A stretch of 64,000 bases of DNA from Peronospora farinosa (taxonomy: Eukaryota > Oomycota > Peronosporomycetes > Peronosporales > Peronosporaceae). This document shows, piece after piece, positions 44,101 through 53,089 of the stretch. The first letter of the stretch is position 1. Each line of letters begins with the position of its first letter. The translations under genes and the position numbers were made by a program. The stretch lies in NCBI GenBank assembly GCA_947646735.1, contig CANTFK010000661.1:248001-312000 (forward strand), given 5' to 3'. Under the pieces are notes generated by a model. The model worked only from the letters and a program-made list of their open reading frames with translations. It was not told the DNA's origin and ran no database searches.

Positions 44101-45446
44101 CGATGGGTTCCACGATCCAAACACTGTTTCACATTTTAGGTCGCTCAGTGGTGGACCCATTGGAATTCAAAGAGGTGAAGATGGTCGCTACTGAGTGCCT
44201 ATCCAAGTTTCCTTCACCCTGGGTACTGCCGTTCGTTCTTTCATACTTGGTAGCTTTCTTACGAGAAGCTACTCCACACGGCGAATATGGTAGCTCGCTT
44301 ATTGTGGAAGAAGAGAGCGTTCCCAATTCGTGTGGGCTGGTGACTGCGAAGCTGATGGTCTACTATCTCAATCGAGCGTTTTCCGAAGATGATCATGCTT
44401 ACAAGGATGAAGAGACTGTTTCAAAAGCACTTGTCGTGCTGATACAACTTATGGAGGTTCGGTCCGTCCAAGATCCAAGGTTGGCATCGGATAATGCAGC
44501 CCTTACCGATCTCCAACGTGGTTGCATTGATTGCATCGCGTTGATACTCGTCAGACTGTCAGCGAACGACAGTGGACCAAGTGGCACGAAAGTGCCGATT
44601 GTGAGTGCTTCATCACTAATGGACCTTCTGATGGGATGGATATTCGACAAGGTTGGAACAAACAGCAATATTGATCGCAGCACTGACCCTCTCATCTCGC
44701 GAGTGCGGGAATTGCTTGATGATAGGTGGAGTGGAAGTTGTCACCACAAGCTATCATCGCAAGTTCGCATTTGCTTTTGTAATATCTTACTGAGGTACGT
44801 TTGATACGTCATTAGCACGAGAAACCTTGATGCTGATGTGTGTTGGCTTGAATTTGTAGTGTCATCTCTCGAGCGGAGAATAAGGTTCTCGCAAGCTGGA
44901 AAGTGCAGGGGCTCCTTTTGCGCATTGCATTAGCAACCAAGAGTTGCTCTGACGATGATGTTGTCGCTGGGGGCTTTCAGGTACACGTTAACTTGCTGCT
45001 AGCGATATCAGGATCTTGGCTAATACTCTTACTACCGCGATTTGTTGCTGTAGATCATGTTTTCGTTTTTGTACAAGTCGAGCGAGCATTTTTCAATGGA
45101 AGACAGCAGCGATCTGCAACTCGTTCGCATCTGTTTTGAGGCCACTGTAGCTCGTCTCGAGACTACGGGATGTGAATCCATAGCGATGAGCGGGATCAGA
45201 GTGGCTGGAGCTCTTATTGGAAAATTTCCAAGCTTTGTTGCGACATTGCCACCAGTTGATCTCCAGCGGCTCATCGACGGGTACGACATGTTTGGCGAAA
45301 GTTACGAACTAACAGTTGATTGCATGAATTAACGCATCTTTGAACCTTGACTTTGTAGATGTTTGATCAAGGTGCGCGATAGGCAGATATCACCTGCCGT
45401 AAGCGAGCTGGCTCAATCAGTGTTACAAGTGATGACGCCTCCGTAA
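41131..45446 (+). CDS. Large helical-repeat protein of unknown family, 11 exons
   Basis: Exons consistent in phase: 41131-41175, 41258-42721, 42811-42890, 42976-43039, 43108-43445, 43523-43706, 43763-43918, 44010-44794, 44860-44980, 45054-45280 and 45359-45446, giving 1183 residues. All introns are 52-91 bp GT-AG. The start MQNVDDVDERERVVE is the first ATG that splices in frame. The protein is leucine-rich and almost wholly helical, with Cys scattered through, as in HEAT/ARM-type scaffolds. No signal peptide or membrane segment is evident. No catalytic motif and no named family was recognised. Intron 5 (43446-43522) has competing acceptors; the one chosen gives a 77-bp intron and keeps frame. 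It is convergent with the GH81 gene, 113 bp apart. Confidence 0.7.
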
Positions 45447-45559
45447 CGAAACAACAACGAGGGTTTTGGAATGAAAGGATGAACGTGTTGACGAATAGAA
45501 AGTTGCTTAAAAGAAGCCGCGGAATCCAGAACTAAGCTGCACGGGAGACGTAACCTAGC

Positions 45560-47827
45560 CTAACAGGAGGGCGGCGGTCGAGTAACGGCATATAACAGTG
45601 CCCAGGCGCGACTGAGGCCGTCGTCCATAAGGCATGTGGCAAGTACTTCCAAGGCCTTTGCGCTGTCCACGACGCTATAGTTCGCAAACAATAGTGATGT
45701 CCAGCCAGATTGATTTGCCTTCCAATCGTACACAATGGGCAGTTTGCTTAGCACTTCGTCCCATTCCTCTCGTACGAAACGTGGTGAACGAGAAACTTCG
45801 AGGATCGGAGACACGGGGATCATTTGGATGCCATGAATGCACTCCTTATTGGGGCTAAACCACGTTGCATAGTCGCACTTGTTGTCAAAGAAGACGCCTG
45901 TGACTTTGTTCTTTGCGAAGCCTGCGGGGTGGATACGAGGGCCATTATTCTGGAGCAAGAAATAAGTGTTTACTGCGCGCACGTAAACCTTGAGCATCAG
46001 CTTTGCTAGCGCGTGTTGTTCTGCGTTCTCCGTAACTTGGCCGTACAGAGCAATACCATACAAAGTGTTGACCTCTTCCGATGTAGATTCCTCATCCTTC
46101 CCGTCGGCCATTGGAGTTACTCCGTGTGAGTATGAGTGGCCAAGCCACCAGTTGAAGTATCGAAAGCGCGGGAAATATGGGTCACTGCCAGGAGGAGAAG
46201 ATGAAGCCACATCCCGGATTAAAGTGTCGACGAGTGTTCGAACCTTAACAGCATCGGCTGACTGACGCCAAACCGGATCCAAGTAAAGAGCCATGGCAGC
46301 AGCAGTCACGATGTAGCCGTAGTGATAGTGGTGGTCACTGTAGACACCGTTGCCGAAGTCGACATTCATGTCATTCCTGGCCAATGCCTCGCTTGTGACA
46401 ATCCCCTTGTAAACTGTGTCGTAGACAAGTGGAAACGCCGACCTGTTGTTCGCAAACTCTGACAGCAGTTGCTGGAGCTTGCAAATGCCGCGTTGCGCCA
46501 CTTCTCTTATTTCTGGGTTAGTCGTGTCTGCTAAGTGCCGCGCAACGAGACACATGGTGCCAAACTTCTGCAGGGCTTTGCCTTTGAAGTAGTAACTTCC
46601 TTCATGCGGTAGAGACCAATTTTCGTCGATTTCCTTGGTGACAACGTGACACAAGTTCAGCTTCTCCACTTCCTCTCGCGTGACGGAACCAGCACGTGGT
46701 GGGTAAAACGCTGTGCACGTTTCAACACCCTGACTTTCAGCTTGGGGCACACGGCAAAGCCACGACGGACTGGAATTTGGCGAAGTCACCAACGTGTACG
46801 CAAACAACGGTCCGTGTGTATGTGAATGCAGCACTAGCTCATGCTTTTCTTCCACCGTACATGGGTCTAGCATCGCTTTTAAGTGTGTCAGAGCAAAATG
46901 AAGGAAGCGAGATCCCGGCTTGCTGCCTGCAGCAGTTGCAAGCTGCCAGTGGAAGACAAATGACTCCGAGTTTAGCGTCTGCACCGTGACTCCTTTTGGG
47001 TAGACACCTGCGCAGGCGTGATAAAGTTGCAGAATCTTGTGTTCATTTTGAGGCACCGGAGATTCCATTGCACTTGTCAAGACAAAGGCCGCTTGGACAA
47101 CTCCTGTAAATTTCGATGTGGTCGTGAGTTTATTGTCCTCAAATACGAGCGACGTGTTTCCACATGCATTGGAAAAGAAGTAGAGTACCCACAGCTGTCC
47201 GTTGTTAAGTGAGATCACAAAGCTCGTTCCATTCACTTGATGGCCATTTCTGGCAGGAGATCCATTAATTGCAACAATGCCATGATCTGTACCAAGTTGT
47301 ACCTGCATATCATGGTACTCGACCGTCGTAAAGGCAGACCCCAATGCCAAGTACATGTTTATTCCTGCCATACTCAGGTGTACCCCCATATCATCCCAAC
47401 TCTGGATACTAAGAGGAGGTGTACATATATGATCAGCAAGTTCCACGGCTGAAAAGATCCAATTCTTAATAGTCGGTGCGTAGAAATAGAAGCGAGGAGC
47501 TCCATTGTCATTAATAGGACCGTCCGTTCGGTATTGCAGCAAATAACTGACCGATAATCCACAGCCAATGATACCGCGTTGGCCTTGTACGATCTTGTAC
47601 GTATAAGGCCCAGAAAATGCAGCGTCACTCTCACGTTGTCCGTCCCACGCTAACAAATTGCCCCACCATTCATTAGTTGGAATGGGTCTCAATTGAGCTT
47701 CACGAGATAAAAAATGAGGTGAAATGAGTTTCTGAAGCTCGTTTGTTGATTGAAAAATCGGCGGTGGCGGTGCAGCAGCAACAGTCGATTGATAACAGGA
47801 AGGTACTGACTCATATGATGAGTACAT
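45560..47827 (-). CDS. Glycoside hydrolase family 81 endo-beta-1,3-glucanase
   Basis: A single exon of 755 residues. GH81 enzymes cut beta-1,3-glucan, the main oomycete wall polymer, by an inverting mechanism. The N-terminal domain opens with PTNEWWGNLL. The catalytic domain shows VYSDHHYHYGY (Asp of the proposed acid), the GKDEESTSEEVN motif with the proposed catalytic Glu, and RFRYFNWWLGHSYSHG. No signal peptide is seen: the protein starts MYSSYESVPSCYQS with a short Pro run, and the in-frame upstream sequence has no ATG. It may act inside the cell or wall-bound by another route, or a 5' exon is missing. Divergent from the PX-AGC kinase with 404 bp between. Confidence 0.93.
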   Translation of the reverse strand: MYSSYESVPSCYQSTVAAAPPPPIFQSTNELQKLISPHFLSREAQLRPIPTNEWWGNLLAWDGQRESDAAFSGPYTYKIVQGQRGIIGCGLSVSYLLQYRTDGPINDNGAPRFYFYAPTIKNWIFSAVELADHICTPPLSIQSWDDMGVHLSMAGINMYLALGSAFTTVEYHDMQVQLGTDHGIVAINGSPARNGHQVNGTSFVISLNNGQLWVLYFFSNACGNTSLVFEDNKLTTTSKFTGVVQAAFVLTSAMESPVPQNEHKILQLYHACAGVYPKGVTVQTLNSESFVFHWQLATAAGSKPGSRFLHFALTHLKAMLDPCTVEEKHELVLHSHTHGPLFAYTLVTSPNSSPSWLCRVPQAESQGVETCTAFYPPRAGSVTREEVEKLNLCHVVTKEIDENWSLPHEGSYYFKGKALQKFGTMCLVARHLADTTNPEIREVAQRGICKLQQLLSEFANNRSAFPLVYDTVYKGIVTSEALARNDMNVDFGNGVYSDHHYHYGYIVTAAAMALYLDPVWRQSADAVKVRTLVDTLIRDVASSSPPGSDPYFPRFRYFNWWLGHSYSHGVTPMADGKDEESTSEEVNTLYGIALYGQVTENAEQHALAKLMLKVYVRAVNTYFLLQNNGPRIHPAGFAKNKVTGVFFDNKCDYATWFSPNKECIHGIQMIPVSPILEVSRSPRFVREEWDEVLSKLPIVYDWKANQSGWTSLLFANYSVVDSAKALEVLATCLMDDGLSRAWALLYAVTRPPPSC

Positions 47828-47960
47828 AATGTAGCGTATGGACGAGCTAGAAGAGGGAAGACAGAGGCTTTACGAGGAGCTACTTTATAGAAATGACAAG
47901 CGAACAAGTGAGGAGGATTTTTGAACGGATTTTCTGATCGAGAGAAAAAAAGACTTGAGG

Positions 47961-48034
47961 TTTGTAAGTGGACCAAATCAACTTGCGTTTTGTAAGTGGA
48001 CCAAATCAACTTGCGTTTTGTAAGTGGACCAAAT
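47961..48034. repeat. 28-bp tandem repeat in the GH81/kinase divergent promoter region
   Basis: The unit TTTGTAAGTGGACCAAATCA (first 20 of 28 bases) occurs at 47961, 47989 and 48017. The third copy is truncated. It sits roughly midway between the two divergent starts and could be a repeated regulatory site or simple duplication. Confidence 0.9.
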
Positions 48035-48231
48035 GGAAACACTCTATCGAACGACTCATCAATAAAGAATATTCTTTTTTCAAAACGTGATATTCTTACT
48101 TTATTTTCACAAAGCTACGAAAGTTTGGCAAGAGACAGTCAAAGGTGCTACCCACACAGAACCCCTTTGGAACCCGTTCCCCCCCAAGTAAATCGACCGT
48201 CCGACCGTCGCTTAACGCTGCTTTGTATTCC

Positions 48232-50436
48232 ATGCCTGCGGTTGACGAGCCTTCACATTCGCATATGCGCTCACAACGACCGCCTATGGACGTGACGTCT
48301 CATTCTCGTTCGGCTGCCGGTAGCGTCAGCGGTCGTAACCTCAGTGCTACGTTCCAGCATCAGGTACAAGTCGATGCTGGCAACTTACGCTCGTCGTATC
48401 AGGACTCACGGACGAACAAGAAACGTCAGAGTAATAGCAAGAAGAATGCACACATGCGGCACTCCCTTATGCACGTACAGACGGAGCCGCGAGGATCTGG
48501 TCGCTCGAGTGCGTCGTCTACGTCGGGTTCGGCCTTGTCTCCACCTGATCGAGCGTCCAATTACTTTAATATGCACACTATAAACAGAGGAGCGAGTCCT
48601 CAGAACCAGCTGTATCCAGGGTATACAACTGCACCTCCAGCAGGTGATGATATTCTCAAGGTGGATATTCCTAAATGGAAGTCTAAACTTACAACGGACA
48701 GAGCAGATAGATTGCATATTCCTGTGGGTGCAGATAGTGCTGGTAATTCACCTGTGGGTGGTCCAGCTGTGAGAACGTCGACATGGGACGGGAAAGATGG
48801 ACGTGGAGGACATGGAGGATCCATGGGGGCTTTGGTGCTTGGGAAAGACCGGGATACTGGTAGTAAAAAACGTTATACGGTCTTTCAAGTCTATGTGAAC
48901 TTTCAGTCGGGAGCAGTGCGCGTGTCGGAGAAGCGATACAGCCACTTTCGAGAGCTCCATAAGATGTTGAGGAGAAAGTATGCAGCGGTCGGAAAACTGT
49001 ACTTCCCACCAAAGAAATTCTTCATGTCGCTCTCACTGCGTGTGATTGAACAGCGTCGCGAAGCTATCGAGGCATACATAAATGCAGTCCTGACGTTACG
49101 ACCACGGCCGATTGAGATTGTGGAATTCCTTAGTAGTGGAAGCAGCTCGGCGGATGACGAAGATGAGGATGGCAACAGTACTGGCGGGCCGACACGCGGA
49201 GTGGACATGGTGACGACGCCGAAACACGTGCAGTCGGTGTCTACAGCTCTTGGAACATCGTTGCGACTCAGTGGGAGCAACAGCGTCGCCTCGGAAGATG
49301 CAGGAGAACACATGGTGACCATGCAAGATTTTGAGATTCTTAAAATGCTTGGCAAGGGATCGTTTGGGAAAGTCTATATGGCTAAAGAACGTGGGGCGGA
49401 TAGCAAGATCTACGCGATGAAGGTGTTGCGTAAATCAGAACTGGTCAAACGGAACCAGGTGGGCCACACGATGATGGAGCGTCGCATCATGAGCTCAATT
49501 GATCACCCTTTCATCGTTGGGCTAAAGTACTCTTTTCAGACTGCCAGCAAGCTCGTGATGGTGTCGGATTATTGCTGTGGTGGAGAGATTTTCTTTCACC
49601 TGAAAAAGTTTCGCTCCTTTTCGGAAGCAATGGTGCGTTTCTACGCAGCGGAGCTAGTAGCGGCCATTGGTCACTTGCACGAGCGTGATATTATATACCG
49701 AGACCTCAAACCCGAGAACATTCTTCTTGACGAGATGGGTCACGTGCGTCTGACTGACTTTGGTCTTTCTAAAACGGACTGCACTGATTTTACAGGAGCC
49801 AAGACGTTTTGCGGTACTCCCGAGTACTTGGCACCAGAGATGCTCATTAGCCGCAAAAAGAAAACTGAGTACGGCAAGGCCATCGACTGGTGGAGTCTTG
49901 GCACGCTCATGTACGAAATGCTCACAGGCTGGCCGCCTTTCTTCGACCGCAATATCGAGCAGATGTGTACCAAGATCATGAAGTCACCGCTAAAGTTCCC
50001 TGCGCATTTTGGTCTGAGCTCAGAAGTCAAGAGTCTCATTTCTGCGTTGCTAGAACGAGATCCGATGTACCGAGTCGGCTCGCGTCCTGGTGCCGGTGTA
50101 GAGGACATTAAGAATCACGTGTTTTTTGCCAGCATCGATTGGACGTTACTGGAAAAGCGTGGCATTAAACCGCCTTTCAAGCCGCGTGTTCGCAGCCCAA
50201 CGGATATTCAAAACTTTGACCGTGAATTCACAAAAGAGTTACCTGACCACGGTTTCTTGCAACAAGACAAACGTCTTCCCATGTCGCCCAAGAACGAGTT
50301 TCAGGGGTTCTCCTACATTCGGACAGTGGAGCCAACGTCAGGGTCGCGTGACTCAAGCAGCAAGCGGGAGAAGCGAAGGTCGGGACGACGGTCGGAGCAA
50401 CGAACAAGTGAAGGGTACGTACGAGGAAGGCATTGA
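48232..50436 (+). CDS. PX-domain AGC protein kinase (SGK/AKT-like)
   Basis: From ATG 48232 the frame gives 734 residues. A Ser-rich leader is followed by a PX domain (RYTVFQVYVNF, EKRYSHFRELHKML, YFPPKKFF) that should bind phosphoinositides. The kinase domain starts FEILKMLGKGSFGKVYMAK. The catalytic loop is YRDLKPEN, with Tyr for the usual His as is common in AGC kinases. DFGLSK, the activation loop TFCGTPEYLAPE and the C-terminal hydrophobic motif FQGFSY near 50300 are all present, the last two being expected PDK1 and TORC2 sites. PX plus AGC is the layout of SGK3. The tail is basic. A strong donor (GG|GTACGTACG) near 50418 and an acceptor at 50519 would replace the last six residues by about 29 others ending at 50610. 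Confidence 0.93.
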   Translation: MPAVDEPSHSHMRSQRPPMDVTSHSRSAAGSVSGRNLSATFQHQVQVDAGNLRSSYQDSRTNKKRQSNSKKNAHMRHSLMHVQTEPRGSGRSSASSTSGSALSPPDRASNYFNMHTINRGASPQNQLYPGYTTAPPAGDDILKVDIPKWKSKLTTDRADRLHIPVGADSAGNSPVGGPAVRTSTWDGKDGRGGHGGSMGALVLGKDRDTGSKKRYTVFQVYVNFQSGAVRVSEKRYSHFRELHKMLRRKYAAVGKLYFPPKKFFMSLSLRVIEQRREAIEAYINAVLTLRPRPIEIVEFLSSGSSSADDEDEDGNSTGGPTRGVDMVTTPKHVQSVSTALGTSLRLSGSNSVASEDAGEHMVTMQDFEILKMLGKGSFGKVYMAKERGADSKIYAMKVLRKSELVKRNQVGHTMMERRIMSSIDHPFIVGLKYSFQTASKLVMVSDYCCGGEIFFHLKKFRSFSEAMVRFYAAELVAAIGHLHERDIIYRDLKPENILLDEMGHVRLTDFGLSKTDCTDFTGAKTFCGTPEYLAPEMLISRKKKTEYGKAIDWWSLGTLMYEMLTGWPPFFDRNIEQMCTKIMKSPLKFPAHFGLSSEVKSLISALLERDPMYRVGSRPGAGVEDIKNHVFFASIDWTLLEKRGIKPPFKPRVRSPTDIQNFDREFTKELPDHGFLQQDKRLPMSPKNEFQGFSYIRTVEPTSGSRDSSSKREKRRSGRRSEQRTSEGYVRGRH

Positions 50437-51026
50437 AGCAGCGTTGGACGTCGATCTGGTGTACTGGGTCAGATGCCTGATTCTTGCTTCTTCTTTCTTG
50501 CATCTGGGTTGGGCCACAGAATTGAGCGCGAGTCAGCGGCAGATCAGCAGCATCCAGAATTTGGCCTCGTCGCCCGCGACAGCACGGATTACGATACTGG
50601 CTGTATCTAGAGTGCGTCGAGCTCGACCAGCTATCCGAAGTTTCATGCGCTCACCATGTCCAGTACAAGGAAGAGGAAGGCAGGTGGGCATCATCATCGA
50701 TTAAGTAATTGCGATGATGTTTTGTTTCTAATTTAGACTTTTATACAGGTGTGGAGCAGATCGGAGTCGAGTTGGTCGCTGGAAGACGCAAAGTACTTTG
50801 TAAGAAAATGAATGAACCTACTAAAGATTACATGAATTGACAATTAACATCGGCTAGCAAAACACTGCTGCTCGTATCTATCGAAAACAGGCAGCCTGTA
50901 GCGCATGGTGTGCAAAGTTGTGCTATCTAAAATTGGACACACGCTGTTACATACCGTCGACGTTAGCATAGCGATGCGAGATCTCGCAGACTGTGCTGCT
51001 GCTTCAAGCTAGGAACACAGCAAGAG
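50437..51026. other. Intergenic region, first part possibly a terminal exon of the kinase
   Basis: 50520-50610 stays open in the phase needed for an alternative last kinase exon. The remainder to 51026 shows nothing. Confidence 0.45.
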
Positions 51027-51664
51027 TTAGCTCGGATAGTCAAATCCAAAACGAGCATACTCCGCAGCGTTCCCTACCATTGCACACGCCACACAAGTCA
51101 TCATCGCTGCAAACACCGCAGCTAAATCGGGCTCCGTTTCGCCATAAGAATGGTGTCTTGATGTAGCGCAATGTAGCAAGCGCATCGTGATGACACTTGC
51201 AAAATTGAATTCTCGAATATTCAGCTTTTCAGCCAAGTTTCCAACCTATTCTTGATACCAATCCACTTGATTTTTTGTAACGTACTAGCGAAAAATTGTG
51301 CATCGGATCCCAAACTTCAAAATAAAACGGTGTGACAGCAAGCAAAAGGTTTTTGTCATCATGACGTTGTTGACGTTACTTTGGCAGAAGGAGTACGCGT
51401 CGATGTCTCCTCCGTAGGTCGGTTGTTTTTGCTGAGACTTGTCACACGTAAGCGAGTTTTTGCGGCGGAAGCGTACTACTAATTGTTTCGAGCAACGCAC
51501 TTGCGTAGTGCTTCTTACTGCATCTTCTTCTTGCACTCTCCACTTCGGAATTATTGACCACACAGTGCAACCATCAAGTCGCGAAGCGAACAGCAAAACG
51601 TAACATTATCTCCGACTCATATAAAAAACTTACGAGTTCGAGTCGATGGTGTTCTCAACACCAT
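51027..51664 (-). CDS. Putative small gene of unknown function, partly resolved exons
   Basis: The last exon 51245-51027 is clearly protein-like (73 codons: VGNLAEKLNIREFNF, then AVFAAMMTCVACAMVGNA and a final FGFDYPS). Upstream on the same strand, a stretch ending at a strong donor near 51510 reads VWSIIPKWRVQEEDA, and a short piece VWDPMHNFSL lies between. An ATG at 51664 followed by a GTAAGT donor may be the start. Exon joins here are not certain: one implied intron is only 40 bp, below the range of the other genes. No family was recognised. It is divergent from the TBC1D7-like gene. Confidence 0.35.
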
Positions 51665-52224
51665 CGCTAAGGGTCGTGCAGTATCCTTAACAATCCGGAT
51701 GAATGCACTATTCAATTACTACGATTTCATGGATCTTGTTGTCCATTCGATACAAATTCCACTGGAATCGATGTGTAGTGTCCACCTGCAGGATAGACAC
51801 GGCGCATGTAAGCCAGTTTGATGAGCGTCGCGACAACAAACAGTTACTGTGCACAAGGGTACACGGTCTTTGTACTGAATCTCGTTCAGATTCCAATTTG
51901 AAATTAACTTTGAGACAGAAACGATGTGCACCGCTGACGAACGTTTCCGACACGACTTTATACCATCCCTCTTATCGCTTTCACGTCAGAAGCCTCTGCA
52001 CTTGTACCAGGATCTTGGTGCGTTCTTCCTTACTGTGTTGTTTCCACATTCATAGCGTCTCCAGCAGCCTCCATAGAGTTGCGTCCTGGATACCGATCGA
52101 ATTTTTTCGACTGGAAATTAATGGATCTTGAAAAGTAGAAAAATAGAATGAAGTTGATAGAAATTCATTTCTATTTTGTTATAGATACTTATCTAAAGAA
52201 GATTATGGTATACTTAATTGACTG
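51665..52224. other. Intergenic region between divergent genes
   Basis: Short frames only. TCATTTC at 52233 resembles an INR core just before the TBC1D7-like ATG at 52249, which would make the in-frame ATG at 52225 unlikely. Confidence 0.45.
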
Positions 52225-52248
52225 ATGATCATCATTTCGGTTTGCACG

Positions 52249-53019
52249 ATGGCACTGAACCGGAATTTCCGGACGACTTATTACAAGACGCTAGGTGTGC
52301 CTGTGGTGCAGCATATTGTAGATGCGGAGGCCTCGTTTGCAGCGTTACTTGGCGAGAAAGCAGTGAACATGCCACAGCTGCTGAAACTGGCGCTGGAATT
52401 GGGCATTGTGCCTCAATATCGAGCCAGGCTTTGGCTGCTGCTAGCGGAGGTATTGCCACCCTACCCGGAATTATGGAGTTTTGCGCTGGAGGAGCGGCGG
52501 GTCATGTTTGAGGATATTGTAAGTGCTGCACAGGTTTTACAGATTAAAGATATGATGGAGGGCGATGAAGGAGAGTACTACAATTTCATTGAACTACTGG
52601 AGAAGAAAGAAGATGGACGGAAAAAGAAGACGTCGATGCAGGATCTGAAGCGATTAGTGCACTTGCATCGCACGTATTACAAAGACATTATGGCTTCTAA
52701 TGCACCGCTCTTGTGTGGGATGGACGACCAGAACTTCTTACTGAGTGTGGCTCGCGTGGTGTGTGAAGTGTTGACACACGAAGCGGAACGGTTCTGGGGT
52801 TTCACGAGATTGTTAGAGTTATTTCATGATGGACTTGAGCTTGTGGATCCTAGGGTGACTTTGGAGATGCTTTATGATCCACAACTTTCTGACTTTGAAG
52901 AAATATTTCTTCGAACGCTGGATGTCAAGCGGAGGCGACTGACTGCGGATGGAGCGACCTCGAGTTTGCATTTGCTTAAAAGCGGATATGACGAAGAGTA
53001 TGGAAGACGACGGTTCTAA
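52249..53019 (+). CDS. TBC1D7-like protein (TSC complex third subunit type)
   Basis: A frame of 256 residues from ATG 52249 (an in-frame ATG at 52225 would add eight). The op­ening NRNFRTTYYKTLGV, the block PQYRARLWLLLAEVLPPYPELW and the later DDQNFLLSVARVV and AERFWGFTRLLELF segments follow the order and spacing of TBC1D7. That protein stabilises the TSC1-TSC2 complex, which restrains TOR. The catalytic Arg/Gln fingers of active RabGAPs are not visible. The second lobe of the TBC fold, about 100 residues in animal TBC1D7, is missing or unrecognisable: the frame ends soon after EEIFLRTLDVKRRR. It is convergent with SCC2, 70 bp apart. Assignment rests on remembered family pattern. Confidence 0.6.
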   Translation: MALNRNFRTTYYKTLGVPVVQHIVDAEASFAALLGEKAVNMPQLLKLALELGIVPQYRARLWLLLAEVLPPYPELWSFALEERRVMFEDIVSAAQVLQIKDMMEGDEGEYYNFIELLEKKEDGRKKKTSMQDLKRLVHLHRTYYKDIMASNAPLLCGMDDQNFLLSVARVVCEVLTHEAERFWGFTRLLELFHDGLELVDPRVTLEMLYDPQLSDFEEIFLRTLDVKRRRLTADGATSSLHLLKSGYDEEYGRRRF

Positions 53020-53089
53020 TGTGAATCACGCGTACATAGCATTCAAAAATAGTGAACGGTAAAGGCACATGTAAGCAAACCATCATGTA

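Noticed and set aside
50126..50704. 192-codon plus ORF overlapping the kinase 3' end
   Set aside because: Different frame from the kinase over conserved sequence, and no domain recognised; only the phase-compatible 50520-50610 part was kept as a possible alternative exon.
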